From Paraburkholderia sp. BL23I1N1 (GTDB lineage Bacteria > Pseudomonadota > Gammaproteobacteria > Burkholderiales > Burkholderiaceae): 64,000 nt of DNA. Under the pieces are notes generated by a model, which worked only from the letters and a program-made list of their open reading frames with translations, was not told where the DNA came from and searched no databases. Below are positions 1 through 9,771 of the stretch, piece by piece (positions within the stretch are counted from its first letter, which is position 1; the number at the start of each line of letters is the position of its first letter). Location of the stretch: contig NZ_RAPV01000001.1 in NCBI RefSeq assembly GCF_003610295.1, positions 1,736,001 through 1,800,000 of the forward strand, given 5' to 3'. The translations under genes and the position numbers were made by a program.

Positions 1-93
1 CGCTCCGATCCAAGAGTCCGATCATCGCTGTGTTGCGGATGCGTGCAAGCGAGCTGAACCGCAGGCTGGTTGGTTTAACTACATGCAGGCACG

Positions 94-395
94 TCAGACT
101 TGCCTGTAATAGCTTGCTTCAGCCCCAGCGTGCGGGAGATAGCCGAGCGATTCCATCAGACGATGATGGTTTTGCCAGCTCACACATTCCAGCGTTGCCT
201 ATTCGACGGATTCCCTCGTTTTCCAAGGGGCGCGGCGATGAAACAGTTCCGTCTTGTAGATGCCGTTCATCGGTTCAGGCAGCGCGTTGTCACGCTCGTC
301 GGCCGGCTTCTGACCGACGGGTCGATTCCAGCCTCAGTCAGTCGTTGGCTGTATTGAATGCTGACGTAGTGACACGCTCCGTCTGATGTGTTCAC
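94..395 (-). pseudogene. IS3-family transposase (OrfB) C-terminal relic
   Basis: Reading the minus strand gives the C-terminal hallmark of IS3-family OrfB integrases: the stretch NALPEPMNGIYKTELFHRR, then APWKTRESVE, an internal stop, ATLECVSWQNHHRLMESLGY, and an end at YYRQV followed by a stop at 94-96. Farther upstream HYVSIQYSQRLTEAGIDPSV lies in another frame, so there is at least one frameshift (near 300) and one nonsense codon. The N-terminal half and the terminal repeats are missing. This is a dead transposase fragment that marks old insertion activity at the left edge. Confidence 0.8.
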
Positions 396-679
396 GTGGC
401 TCGCCAGTTCGAATGTCGGTACGGTCTTTTGTGAGAATTACTTCAAAGGACGTATCAAGTCTACCCTAGTGAAGCATCGGATGCTGGCGTGTCGATCCAG
501 AATCGGTATCGAGGCGCACCCTATACGGGTTTCAAATACCTGACCTATTTTGGCCGGATTGTGTCGTTCACATCAGCGAGGCAGACTTCTATCGATGCCA
601 CTGCATTCGTTAGTGGCGGACAGCAACGAATCACGAATCACGAACCGCGAACGAAGAATTCGCCCAATGGAGACAGAAG
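396..679. other. Upstream region of the MHS transporter gene
   Basis: No convincing gene. Just before the transporter gene there is a short direct repeat, cgaatcacgaatcacgaac (about 628-646), and the purine-rich stretch ggagacagaag that serves as ribosome binding site for the start at 680. The rest is probably promoter DNA. Confidence 0.4.
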
Positions 680-2008
680 ATGACTGTGCTTGATGAGCGC
701 CGGCCGCCACACTCGCGATTCGCGCAATCGGAACGACGAGTGCCTACGAGAGCGGTTGTTGCGGCGATCGCGGGCAACGCTCTTGAGTTCTATGATTTTG
801 GGATCTACTCGTTCTTCGCGGTCTACGCAGCACGGGCTTTCTTTCCATCCTTGGACGGACTGACAGGAATTCTTGCTTCGGTCGCAGTTTTTGGGGTGGG
901 TTTCGTGACTCGCCCTCTAGGTGCACTGCTCATCGGCCGGCTCGGCGACCACCTCGGACGCAAGCCGGCCCTGCTCCTTACCATCGCGCTGATCATTGTC
1001 GGCACTATGGGACTGGCCCTGACTCCCGACCGGGCTACCATCGGCGTCGCTGCTCCGATCATCGTGGTCGTTAGCCGGCTCATCCAAGGGTTCGGCTTGG
1101 GCGGCGAAGTTGGGCCGGCTGTGGCATTCCTCATGGAAGCAGCCCCCGAAGGACGACGCGGTTTCTATACGAGCTGGTCGACCGCCAGCCAGGGCATTTC
1201 GAGCTTCGCCGCAGGGATCGTCGGTGTCACGTTCACGTCGCTACTGGCGCCGGAGAACATGCAGAGTTGGGGATGGCGATTAGCGTTCGCCCTCGGGCTC
1301 CTACTAGTCCCGGTCGCGCTCTACCTACGCAAACAGATGCCCGAAACCTTCGATGGGCGTAGCCATGGCGCGAATACCACGGCCACCCCCTGGCGCGATT
1401 TGTGGCAGCATCGCCGTGCGATCTTGCCCGGCATGGCCATGCTCGGAGCCAGCACCGCGGTTTTCTACGTGGCGATCTACATGACCACATATTCCATCGC
1501 TGTACTGAAGATGCCACCTCATATCGGCATGCTTTCGGCGATAGTGTTGGGTGCGTCGCTGATCGTGTTTGGTCTGCTTGGTGGGTGGCTCTGTGATCGC
1601 TATAACGTCCGGTTCATAGTGGCGCTTCCATACACGGTCCTGCTCGTGGGCATCTACCCGGCATACCACCTTCTCATTCTCGCGCAGAGCGTGCCGACCC
1701 TGCTCATCGCCACCGTATTGATGAGTGCCATGCCCGCCGTGGCGGGACCCTCGGTGCTGATGCTAATCGGCGAAGCGTTGCCGGCGCGCATACGATCTCT
1801 TGGCCTCAGTGTCACTTATGCCGTTCCGATCACTATCTTCGGTGGCACCGCACAGGTTGTCGTCACCTGGTTGCTGAAACACACCGGCAATCCCGCTTCT
1901 CCAGCGTTCTATGCGGTTATGGCAAGCGCGGTCATGCTTTTTGCCATCATGGCCTTTCCAAAAGGTCTTGACCGGTTCGGTCACGCGAATGGAATTGTGT
2001 TGGATTGA
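680..2008 (+). CDS. MFS transporter, metabolite:H+ symporter (MHS) family
   Basis: A 442-residue polytopic inner-membrane protein with about 12 hydrophobic segments. The N-terminus carries the MHS signature: GNALEFYDFGIYSFF in TM1, then the loop-2/3 motif GRLGDHLGRKPALL, then RLIQGFGLGGEVGPA in TM4 and SWGWRLAFALG before TM6. ProP, KgtP and CitA relatives have the same layout and import organic acids, betaines or aromatic acids with protons. The start at 680 has a purine-rich site 4-10 bases upstream. It is followed about 65 bp later by an AbgB-like hydrolase gene, so the pair probably imports and hydrolyses one substrate. The substrate cannot be read from the sequence. Confidence 0.88.
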   Translation: MTVLDERRPPHSRFAQSERRVPTRAVVAAIAGNALEFYDFGIYSFFAVYAARAFFPSLDGLTGILASVAVFGVGFVTRPLGALLIGRLGDHLGRKPALLLTIALIIVGTMGLALTPDRATIGVAAPIIVVVSRLIQGFGLGGEVGPAVAFLMEAAPEGRRGFYTSWSTASQGISSFAAGIVGVTFTSLLAPENMQSWGWRLAFALGLLLVPVALYLRKQMPETFDGRSHGANTTATPWRDLWQHRRAILPGMAMLGASTAVFYVAIYMTTYSIAVLKMPPHIGMLSAIVLGASLIVFGLLGGWLCDRYNVRFIVALPYTVLLVGIYPAYHLLILAQSVPTLLIATVLMSAMPAVAGPSVLMLIGEALPARIRSLGLSVTYAVPITIFGGTAQVVVTWLLKHTGNPASPAFYAVMASAVMLFAIMAFPKGLDRFGHANGIVLD

Positions 2009-2075
2009 AGGCGGCCTGTCCCTCGGAAGACTAGAGTTTCAAACCTATTTTCAACTGATGCAGAGAGGCATATCA

Positions 2076-3497
2076 ATGGCAGTCGCGGAAGAAATCTGGA
2101 ACCTCGTCGAAGGAAAAAAGGAAGACTTCTTCGTGCTCAGTGACAAGGTATGGGCAACGCCGGAACTGTCCTATAACGAGTTCAGATCGGTTACCCAGCA
2201 TGTGGCGATGCTGGAGCAGGAGGGGTTTCGTATTGTCCGGAATGTCGCCGGCATTCCGACCGCCGTTATGGGCGAGGCCGGCGAAGGCGGACCCATCATC
2301 GCGTTCCTGGGCGAATACGACGCGCTCCCCGGACTGAGCCAGGCGGCCGGACTGGCCGAGTTCTCGCCGGTCGAAAAGGACGGACACGGACACGGGTGTG
2401 GGCACAACCTTCTTGGCGCCGCGGCTCTCTTGGCGGCGACGGCCGTGAAGGACTATCTCGCGGCTAACGGATTGAAAGGCCGCGTGCGTTACTACGGCTG
2501 TCCAGCAGAGGAGGGTGGAGCGGGCAAGGCTTTTATGGCGCGCGCAGGCACCTTCGACGACGTCGACGCCGCCATCACGTGGCATCCAGCCTTTTTTAAC
2601 ATGGTATGGGACTCTGGCTCTCTCGCCACTCTCGGAATCGACTTCAGCTTTACGGGGCGCACCGCCCATGCTGCAGCTACGCCGCATCTCGGCCGCAGCG
2701 CGCTGGACGCCGTCGAACTCATGAACGTCGGCGTCAACTATATGCGCGAGCACATGTCGAGCCATGCCCGCATACACTATGCCATCATCGATGCAGGCGG
2801 CATCGCGCCGAATGTCGTGCAGAGCCACGCTACGGTACGTTATTCGATCCGCGCCGCCCAACAGACGGAATTGGTCGAACTAGCCGAACGGGTCCGCAAG
2901 GTAGCCAAAGGCGCAGCGTTGATGACAGAGACCGAGGTGAGCGAAGACGTGCACGCTGCGGTCGCAAGCTTGCTTCGCAATCGTCCCTTGGAAGAAGCGC
3001 TCCACGCCAATTTGACGAAGTTGGGGCCTACTGGCTTCGACAAACGTGACCGCGCAATCGCGGCGCCTTATCAGGCGTCCTGTTCGGCGAAAGCGATCGC
3101 TGCTTCCTACGAGTTGTGGCAGCTCGCGCCGCGCGAGCACACGGTGCTGTGTGACGAAGTCTGGCCGTTGCGCGACGTCACTGAGCCGGTCATGGGATCG
3201 ACGGACGTTGGTGATGTGAGTCGCACGGTGCCAACAGTGCAGCTTCTGGCGGCGACCCATGTCATTGGCCCGCCGTCCCACACTTGGCAATGGACCGCCC
3301 AGAGCAATTCGGATCCGGCGCGCAAGGGTTTGGCCTATGCTGCGAAGGTCATGGCGGCAACCGGAGCGGACGTCTTGACGGACGATAGGCTCCGCACGGC
3401 CGTCAAGGATGAGTTCCAGCGGCGAAGCGCACTTGACCCATTCACCTGCCTGATGCCCCCCGAACTGGGCCCCCGCTTGCCGCAACAGGCCGACTGA
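2076..3497 (+). CDS. M20-family amidohydrolase, AbgB-like
   Basis: 473 residues, close to the size of E. coli AbgB, a subunit of p-aminobenzoyl-glutamate hydrolase. M20 metallopeptidase features are clear: GEYDALPGLSQ, the metal ligands in GHGHGCGHNLLG, the acidic pair in GCPAEEGGAGKAFM, and a small dimerisation domain in the middle. The long stretch RNVAGIPTAVMGEAGEGGP is also typical of AbgB. The start at 2076 was chosen because GAGAGG lies 9 bases upstream; a start at 2058 is possible. No secretion signal, so cytoplasmic. It likely splits an amide of an aromatic or amino acid brought in by the upstream transporter. No separate AbgA partner gene is seen here. Confidence 0.85.
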   Translation: MAVAEEIWNLVEGKKEDFFVLSDKVWATPELSYNEFRSVTQHVAMLEQEGFRIVRNVAGIPTAVMGEAGEGGPIIAFLGEYDALPGLSQAAGLAEFSPVEKDGHGHGCGHNLLGAAALLAATAVKDYLAANGLKGRVRYYGCPAEEGGAGKAFMARAGTFDDVDAAITWHPAFFNMVWDSGSLATLGIDFSFTGRTAHAAATPHLGRSALDAVELMNVGVNYMREHMSSHARIHYAIIDAGGIAPNVVQSHATVRYSIRAAQQTELVELAERVRKVAKGAALMTETEVSEDVHAAVASLLRNRPLEEALHANLTKLGPTGFDKRDRAIAAPYQASCSAKAIAASYELWQLAPREHTVLCDEVWPLRDVTEPVMGSTDVGDVSRTVPTVQLLAATHVIGPPSHTWQWTAQSNSDPARKGLAYAAKVMAATGADVLTDDRLRTAVKDEFQRRSALDPFTCLMPPELGPRLPQQAD

Positions 3498-3946
3498 GAA
3501 GGAGTCCGTCGCAGTCCCGGACGGCCTGGCGAATCACAGTGCGGGAGTGCTCTTCGCTAGGCCCCCCGATGCCGCGCCGCGTCTGACGCTCCTTCCTTGG
3601 AGGCGAGCTGTCTACCATGCGTCGGCTCGGCTTCCGGAGTGGGGGGACGAACGTCGCTGATACGGCACCGGTGTCTGCGCGCCGACCAGGGTCGCGGGTT
3701 GTTCGCAGGAACAGGCGTCGTTGTATGGATCAACGACTGTTAGCGACGCTCGACCTTGATGCGATCCAGCCGTAACGTGGTTGCGGCGAAGTCACCTTGA
3801 TTCGGACGCGCTGTCGACCGTGTCAGTTCAAATTCAAATGGGTATCGGGGGGATTGGTCGAAGATTATTAACTTAGTACAACATATAAAAAAATGTCACT
3901 GTGTCGCAGTCTGCACAGTCATTCTTCAATGATCGATGGAGATCAA
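3498..3946. other. Intergenic region between hydrolase and porin genes
   Basis: About 450 bp with no gene I can support. The last 60 bp before the porin are AT-rich (ttattaacttagtacaacatataaaaaaatg), unlike the surrounding DNA, and probably hold the porin promoter. A short inverted stretch gtccg...cggac near 3505-3523 may contribute to termination after the hydrolase gene. Confidence 0.4.
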
Positions 3947-5098
3947 ATGCACAAGAAAAAGTCTGCTGCTATTGTGTTGGCGTCAACCGCACTCGTCGGC
4001 GTGGCTCATGCGCAATCGAGCGTTACCTTGTACGGTTTGATTGACGCAGGTTTTGGCTACGTCAACACCAATCAAGGCAGCCGCTATGCGATGATGAACG
4101 GTAATCTCAATGGTGATCGATGGGGGTTGAAAGGCGTAGAAGACCTGGGTGGTGGGTTGGCGGCAATTTTTCAGATTGAAAATGGTTTTAATGTCGGCAC
4201 CGGCGCATTTGGTCAAGGTGGGCGCGAATTTGGCCGGCAGTCGTGGGTCGGTATCACGAGCGCCAGTGTCGGTACTCTTAAGCTGGGGCGGCAGTATGAT
4301 CCGGTGGTTGACAAGGTTCAAGGGTTGACACTCGAAAGCGTCTTCGGATCTCCAGCCACAACTCCCGGAGACGTCGATAACAACGACAACAGTGCGCGCA
4401 TCTCGAACGCAATCAAATACGTTAGCCCCTTGTTTGGAGGTATCCAGTTTGAAGGACTGTACGCACTGAATGGTGTGGCTGGACAGCCTGGGTCAGGAAA
4501 TACCTACTCTGCGGCAGCCAGTTACACTGGCGGAGCATTGAGCATCGCGGCAGGCTATCTTCATGGAAGTAATACCGCGGCCGCCTCGGGACAGCTTCGG
4601 ACCACGTGGAGTGGTACGATGGATTCGATCTTTGACGGACCCATCAGCAACGGCTATCAAACTGCTGCGACGATCGGAATAGCGCATGCAGCGGCCCGCT
4701 ATCAGCTTTCTGCGCTGACGCTCGGAGCTGTGTATAGCTACGCGGCGTTTAACGCGGACGCGCAGTCGACGTTCAAATCGCAGCAGCACTTCAATTCGGG
4801 AAAAGTGTATGCCCTCTATCAGATTAGTCCCAGTGTCCTCGGCGGACTCGGATACATCTACACCCGCGCTGGAGGTGACACGTCTGCAACGTATAACCAG
4901 GTGACGGCGGGCGCTACCTACGCCTTGTCGAAGCGCACGGACTTCTACGCGGTTGCCGCTTACCAGCATGCGAGCGGAACGCAGCGGACGGCCGCAGGAG
5001 GGCTCGTTGATGCAGTCGCGTCGGTCGGTTCATATGGGCTGACTGGAAACGGTAACTCCCAGACACTGGTGGTTGTCGGTATGCGTCACCGATTCTGA
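3947..5098 (+). CDS. Gram-negative porin, OmpC/Burkholderia type
   Basis: A 383-residue outer-membrane trimeric porin. A classical signal peptide (MHKKKSAAIVLASTALVGVAHA) is followed by mature QSSVTLYGLIDAGFGYV, the standard first beta strand of betaproteobacterial porins. The L3 region has GGLAAIFQIENGFNVGTG and GREFGRQSWVG, and the protein ends in a C-terminal Phe (MRHRF), the signal for Bam-dependent insertion. The start at 3947 has GGAG five bases upstream; upstream in-frame starts lack this. It probably gives small solutes access to the periplasm and may serve the neighbouring transporter and hydrolase, though that link is only positional. Confidence 0.92.
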   Translation: MHKKKSAAIVLASTALVGVAHAQSSVTLYGLIDAGFGYVNTNQGSRYAMMNGNLNGDRWGLKGVEDLGGGLAAIFQIENGFNVGTGAFGQGGREFGRQSWVGITSASVGTLKLGRQYDPVVDKVQGLTLESVFGSPATTPGDVDNNDNSARISNAIKYVSPLFGGIQFEGLYALNGVAGQPGSGNTYSAAASYTGGALSIAAGYLHGSNTAAASGQLRTTWSGTMDSIFDGPISNGYQTAATIGIAHAAARYQLSALTLGAVYSYAAFNADAQSTFKSQQHFNSGKVYALYQISPSVLGGLGYIYTRAGGDTSATYNQVTAGATYALSKRTDFYAVAAYQHASGTQRTAAGGLVDAVASVGSYGLTGNGNSQTLVVVGMRHRF

Positions 5099-5218
5099 CA
5101 TCCAAAGATGCAGAACAATGCTCCACGGGTGGACGGCGCTCCGTCTACCTGTGGTACTTTTGAAAGATATATATCTCTGGTCTCTTTATTCCCGTAAAGG
5201 ACGAGCCAGACCCTCGTC

Positions 5219-6427
5219 ATGAGCGATACCACGCCTTTGTCCGCCGCATCACCGGTCCAGACCGTGCCCGCGCACGATGCCACTGACGCCGGTGTGCGAC
5301 AGGTGGCGACTTCGCCGCGCCGGTTGCACCCGACGCCGAAGATTCATTGGCTACTGCCCCCGATGCTTCGTCGGCCGGTTCAACTACCGATTCGGCTACT
5401 TCGCCGCCCAACGCCGGATCACCCGCCGCCGCGCTATTCGCCAGATCGGGGGCCGCCGCCGCGGCCAAGGCGAGCATGCCGCCGGGCTTCGGGGCGCAGC
5501 CGGATTTCGAATCATTGCGGCCACCGCCGGCCGGCGCGGCGTCGGCGGCACCAGCACGTACCTGCGTCGTAGCGACAGGCGATGGTCGGCGCTCGGCCGG
5601 ATCATTGCGGCGCGCGCTCGGCGCGTGTTCGATCGTGCTGGCCAGCGAAGCTCGCAGCGCACGCTGCGCATCGGCGTGTCAGCACGGATCTTCCATCCGA
5701 AGCCCGGCGCGCCGGGGTTGCGTGGTAAGACTCTGCAGTATGTGGAGGAATCGATTGCGCACCGTGTGATGTCGCGCGACGTCCTCGTGTTCATGATCCC
5801 GACCGTCGGGCACCAAGGGACGCTGCATCCGAGCAACATCCGGCTGCGCGACTACGCGAAGCATCTCAATGGGCTGCTGCAAGGCGGCGCGGACGTGTCG
5901 CCGCAAACCTACGCCGCATCCGACGCACGGCCGGAATGGCCGGGCGATCGGGTGCACGACATGTACGCGCTCGAGTGCTGCACGAGTTCGTAGAGTCGGG
6001 CAAGCCGGTGCTCGGTGTGTGCCGCGGTTGTCAACTCATCAACGTCGCATTCGGCGGATCGCTGTATCAGGACATCGCGACCGAGGTGCCGACCGCGAAC
6101 GCGCACGTGAGTGAGCGCTACAGCCAGCACCGGTATGCGATCCGCTTTCCGGAACGCTCGTCGCTGGCGAGCATGTTGCCGGGGCGCAGGGAAGTGATCG
6201 CGAACTCGATCCACCGTCAGGCGATCCGTGAGCTCGGTCGCGATCTTAACATCGAGGCCGTGTCGTCCGACGACGGGATCATCGAAGGAATCCGCTATAG
6301 GCGCGCGGCGTTCGTCGTCGGCGTGCAGTGGCACCCGGAGTTCCACCGCGCAGGCGGCCCTGAGTTGCTCGACTGCGTGCCGCTGCTCGATACGTTTTTG
6401 CTTGCGGCGCGCGATATGAGGCTGTGA
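5219..6427 (+). pseudogene. Gamma-glutamyl-GABA hydrolase (PuuD-like, peptidase C26), multiply frameshifted
   Basis: The family sequence is recognisable only by switching frames. MSDTTPLSAASPVQTVPAHD opens at 5219. An Ala/Pro-rich linker continues in a second frame (about 5347-5570). The catalytic domain enters in a third frame with LRIGVSARIFHPKPGAPGLR and GGADVSPQTYAAS. After GDRVHDMYALE (near 5970) a one-base deletion shifts to the last frame, which carries HEFVESGKPVLGVCRGCQL (nucleophile Cys), VNSIH-like NSIHRQAI and VGVQWHPEFH (catalytic His). At least three frameshifts make it a pseudogene. When intact, such class I amidotransferase-like enzymes hydrolyse gamma-glutamyl-GABA in putrescine breakdown. 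Confidence 0.85.
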
Positions 6428-6659
6428 CGCGTGTCTGAGCTACCCGTCTCGCAGGCGGTGAAGGGTTATCGGGAATCGCAGCACCCTAGGGGGTGAACCC
6501 GGGGGACGCTGCTTTTTACGATCTCCGGCTGTCTCCGACTCGACCGCCGGAGTCCGACGCAATCTTCCGAAAGGTCGTTGCTGCACGCCGCGCGATATAT
6601 GACGTGTCGTCGGTGTTGGCCGTGTGCACGGACGCGGGTGGCCCGGCCCGTCCTGCGGT
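6428..6659. other. Decayed region after the PuuD-like pseudogene
   Basis: No supportable gene. The DNA leads into the IS5-type transposase relic and may hold further debris of it, but I recognise nothing specific. Confidence 0.3.
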
Positions 6660-7045
6660 GCCGGCACCGCGCGGACAACGGCAGTGGCGTCGATACACTC
6701 CCCGTACCTCGGCGAAGAGCCGTTCGCAGAGTTGGTGCTTCAAGCAGGCGTCGGACTTGACGGCGTTGTCACATCCGGTACGGCTTCCCAGCCCAGATCA
6801 ATGCCCACAAAGCGACGCAGGCTGGTGGTGTCATACAGGGCCTCTTTGCAAGCGAGCTCGGCCAGATTGAAGCAGCGCTGCACGAAGAGAATCCACAGCA
6901 TCGGCTCCGAACGAATCGGCGGGCGACCTCGCGTTTCCGGTAATACAGTTCGACTACCGCGCACACAGTTCGGCCCACGGAACGATCGTGTTCATCGTGT
7001 CAAGAAACTCGTTGCGTCGCGTGCGTTTGCGTCGGGTCTCGAACC
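6660..7045 (-). pseudogene. IS5-family transposase N-terminal relic
   Basis: On the minus strand the start of an IS5-type transposase can be pieced together: RRNEFLDTMNTIVPWAELCA (about 6960-7020), then VVELYYRKREVARR in another frame, then a stretch in a third frame with ILFVQRCFNLAELACKEAL, YDTTSLRRFVGIDLGWEAVP and DVTT. This is followed by KHQLCERLFAEV, which fits the next helix of the same protein. At least two frameshifts are needed and the DDE catalytic core is absent, so this is a non-functional remnant. Confidence 0.75.
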
Positions 7046-7174
7046 CGCACCCAAGCATTTCCGCCGCTCCGCTGAGCGCACACCGAGCTCCATTGGGCTC
7101 GAAGGCGTCTCGGTGGCGGATGTATATAGCCGTGCGAGCTATGGGTCCCGCCGTCAAAGGAGGAACCTCCATCC

Positions 7175-8464
7175 CTACGAGCAAAAACGGCTTAGGGCGA
7201 AGTCTTCGATGCCGACCTGTGTGCGATCGCCTGTCACCAGATCGGCGAGCACAGCGCCTGCGGCCGGTCCTATGCCGAAGCCATGGCCTGAAAAGCCGGA
7301 ACCGAGATAGAAACCCGGTATCTGCTCGACCTTCGAGATAACCGGCAGCGCATCGGGCGTGACGTCAATCATGCCGGCCCACTTGCGTACGATCGACGCA
7401 TTGGCGAACGACGGAAAGGTCTGCTTCAGGCAATCCATTGCGTCGTTGAGCATTCCGTTGTTCGCCTCAGGATCCAGCACGCGGTACGTTTCGAATGGCG
7501 TCGGGCTGTCAAGGCTGAAGCGGCGTGGAATTTTAAGCTCATCGAAAAAGGGGCGTCCAAGACGCAGTCGCAGATACTTGCGCTCGTTGAGCCACGCGCG
7601 CAAGAATTTCGTGCTCAGGCGGATACTGTCGGGCGTGAGATCGGCGACCGAGGCGCCGAGTTTCGACACGGTGTACCCGCCGTCGGCGCGTTTGCGGCAT
7701 GTGAAGTCGCCTCCGTTGATCGCGACGTCCAGTTTCGCGTCGATAGGAGCGGTTTGCAGCACTGACGCATGGACCTTGAGCTGCGGAAACTCAATTGCAT
7801 GATTGCCGCAGAAAAGCCGCGACCACGCACCGCCTGCCAGTACCACGTCGGCGCATTTCACGACGCCGTGCTCGGTCACGACACCCGACACGCGACCCGC
7901 GGACACGTCGATGCCGCGCACCGCGCAGTGCTCGAAGATGGATGCGCCGTTCGCGCGTGCAAGTTCTGCGATGCCGCGTGTGGCCATCGCGGGCTCGGCG
8001 ACGCCGTCGCTTGGGCTATACAACGCCCCAGCCCACGTGCGGCTCGACTGTGGGAGAATCTTCGCGAGTTCGGCCTTGGCGAGAAGGCTGACGCGGACAC
8101 CGCTGGCGCCGGATGCATCGATCCATTTTTGATGCAGCGCCATCTCCGACTCGTCTTTCGCAAGATATGCGAGTCCCGTCATCCGGTAGCCCACGTCGAT
8201 TTGCGACTGGATTGACTGCCACAATTCGTTAGCGAGGACAGACAGTTGCAGTTCCTTAATGTCGCGTCCGATGGAGCGCACCCAGCCCCAGTTGCGTGAA
8301 GACTGTTCGCAACCGATCGCGCCTTTTTCGAACACCGCGACGTCGACACCTTTGCGCGCCAGCGCAAGCGCGCAACTGATTCCAATGATTCCGCCGCCAA
8401 TAATTGCGACGGAGACCTGCTTGGGCAATTCGGGTTTCAATGTGATTTCTTGAATGGGCAGCAT
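7175..8464 (-). CDS. FAD-dependent amino-acid oxidoreductase, DadA/DAO-like
   Basis: 429 residues. The N-terminal Rossmann fold VAIIGGGIIGISCALALARKG followed by VAVFEKG binds the ADP of FAD. RNWGWVRSIGRD is the loop typical of the DAO superfamily, VVLAGGAWSRLFC lies in the middle, and the C-terminal GFYLGSGFSGHGFGIGPAAG closes the FAD site. The family oxidises D-amino acids, glycine derivatives or opine-like amines. The start at 8464 has only a weak ribosome site. It lies 17 bp downstream of the MHS transporter gene on the same strand, so the two should form one transcription unit in which the transporter imports the amine that this enzyme oxidises. The substrate is not evident. Confidence 0.85.
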   Translation of the reverse strand: MLPIQEITLKPELPKQVSVAIIGGGIIGISCALALARKGVDVAVFEKGAIGCEQSSRNWGWVRSIGRDIKELQLSVLANELWQSIQSQIDVGYRMTGLAYLAKDESEMALHQKWIDASGASGVRVSLLAKAELAKILPQSSRTWAGALYSPSDGVAEPAMATRGIAELARANGASIFEHCAVRGIDVSAGRVSGVVTEHGVVKCADVVLAGGAWSRLFCGNHAIEFPQLKVHASVLQTAPIDAKLDVAINGGDFTCRKRADGGYTVSKLGASVADLTPDSIRLSTKFLRAWLNERKYLRLRLGRPFFDELKIPRRFSLDSPTPFETYRVLDPEANNGMLNDAMDCLKQTFPSFANASIVRKWAGMIDVTPDALPVISKVEQIPGFYLGSGFSGHGFGIGPAAGAVLADLVTGDRTQVGIEDFALSRFCS

Positions 8465-8481
8465 GTTAGCTCGGAGATATG

Positions 8482-9771
8482 TCAGTTGACGCGCTTGCGG
8501 CTGGCGATCAGAGCCACGAGCGCCAGAGTCGAAATCACTATCAGGTAATAGGCCGGCGACATGATGCTGCCCGTCAATTTCACGAGAAGGTTGGTCACGA
8601 CAGGCGTGAGTCCGCCGAACAGCGTCATCGCGATTACGTAGGCGAGCGACGAGCCGGTGGTACGGCAGGACGTAGGAAACAGTTGTGAGAGCAACGAGCC
8701 GACCGGCGCGTAGTAGAAGCTGTAGAACACCAGTGAAAGGGTGCACTGGAATGTGATCAACGTTGCGGTGCTCGGCGCACGCGTGAGCATGTAAAAGAGC
8801 GGCAGGATGAGCACCATGCCGCACAGTAGCGCGGCACGCATCACCTTGACGGTGCCGAGCCGGTCCGCTGCGATGCCGCCGATTATCGGGAAAACGACGG
8901 ATACGAGGCCGCTGAGCGTCGACGACAGGAAGGCTGCGTCCTTGCTGACTCCCAGATTATGAATTGCGAACGTCGGCATGTAGATGTTCATAAAGCTAGC
9001 GAGGCCACCGGCGCCTGAAATGACCGCCCCCATGAGCACGCTCGACATATGGGATTGCGCCGTTTCGCGCAACGGCTTGCGAACCGCTGCACTTGCCTGC
9101 GCGAACGCCACCGTCTCGTTCACCTTTCGTCGGATATAGAGACCAATCGGTCCTATCAGACAGCCAAAGGCGAATGGCAGACGCCAGCCCCACGATTCGA
9201 CCTGTTGCGGCGACAGATAACGATTCACGCAGTAGGCGAAGAGCGACGCCACCAGTACGGCGAGACCTGACGTCGACCATTGCAGGCTTCCGAAAAACCC
9301 CCTGCGCTTCGCATCCTGTTCGGTCAAAAATGAATTGGCCGCTCCAAATTCGCCGCCTGCTGAGAAGCCTTGGAGCAGGCGTCCCGCGACTAGAATTACC
9401 GGCGCGAACACGCCGATCTTGTCGTATGTGGGCACAAGTGTGATCGAGGCAGTGCCGCACAGCATCAGAAACGCCGTGAGGCTTAACGTGAAACGCCGGC
9501 CATGTTTGTCGGCGACCACGCCCAGGATGATCGCACCGACCGGACGGATGAGGAATGAGCTTGCGAAAGTGAGCAGACTAAGCAACAGCGCCGATTGTTC
9601 GTCGCCGGTCGGAAAAAATAGCTTCGACACAGTGATTGCGAACATTGCGTAGACGAGCAGGTCGAACCATTCGAAAAATGTGCCAAAGTTTGCGGCGATA
9701 ACATCGCGCATCCAACTCGTTGCTGGCTTCGGGCAGACGATGGGGTCAAGGGTGTTGGCTCTGTTCGGCAT
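8482..9771 (-). CDS. MFS transporter, metabolite:H+ symporter (MHS) family
   Basis: 429 residues with 12 predicted membrane segments. It has the MHS motifs ANFGTFFEWFDLLVYAMFA (TM1), GVVADKHGRRFTLSL (loop 2/3), GRLLQGFSAGGEFGAANSF (TM4) and ESWGWRLPFAFG (TM5/6), and a second-half motif in GGIAADRLGTVKVM. The start at 9771 is supported by AAGGAAAC about six bases upstream. First gene of a leftward pair with the DadA-like oxidoreductase, divergent from the flavin monooxygenase operon. It probably imports an organic acid or amine by proton symport. Confidence 0.88.
   Translation of the reverse strand: MPNRANTLDPIVCPKPATSWMRDVIAANFGTFFEWFDLLVYAMFAITVSKLFFPTGDEQSALLLSLLTFASSFLIRPVGAIILGVVADKHGRRFTLSLTAFLMLCGTASITLVPTYDKIGVFAPVILVAGRLLQGFSAGGEFGAANSFLTEQDAKRRGFFGSLQWSTSGLAVLVASLFAYCVNRYLSPQQVESWGWRLPFAFGCLIGPIGLYIRRKVNETVAFAQASAAVRKPLRETAQSHMSSVLMGAVISGAGGLASFMNIYMPTFAIHNLGVSKDAAFLSSTLSGLVSVVFPIIGGIAADRLGTVKVMRAALLCGMVLILPLFYMLTRAPSTATLITFQCTLSLVFYSFYYAPVGSLLSQLFPTSCRTTGSSLAYVIAMTLFGGLTPVVTNLLVKLTGSIMSPAYYLIVISTLALVALIASRKRVN

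Noticed and set aside
2073..2861. Leftward 262-codon frame over the AbgB-like gene
   Set aside because: Antisense shadow; the plus strand carries the complete M20 motifs.
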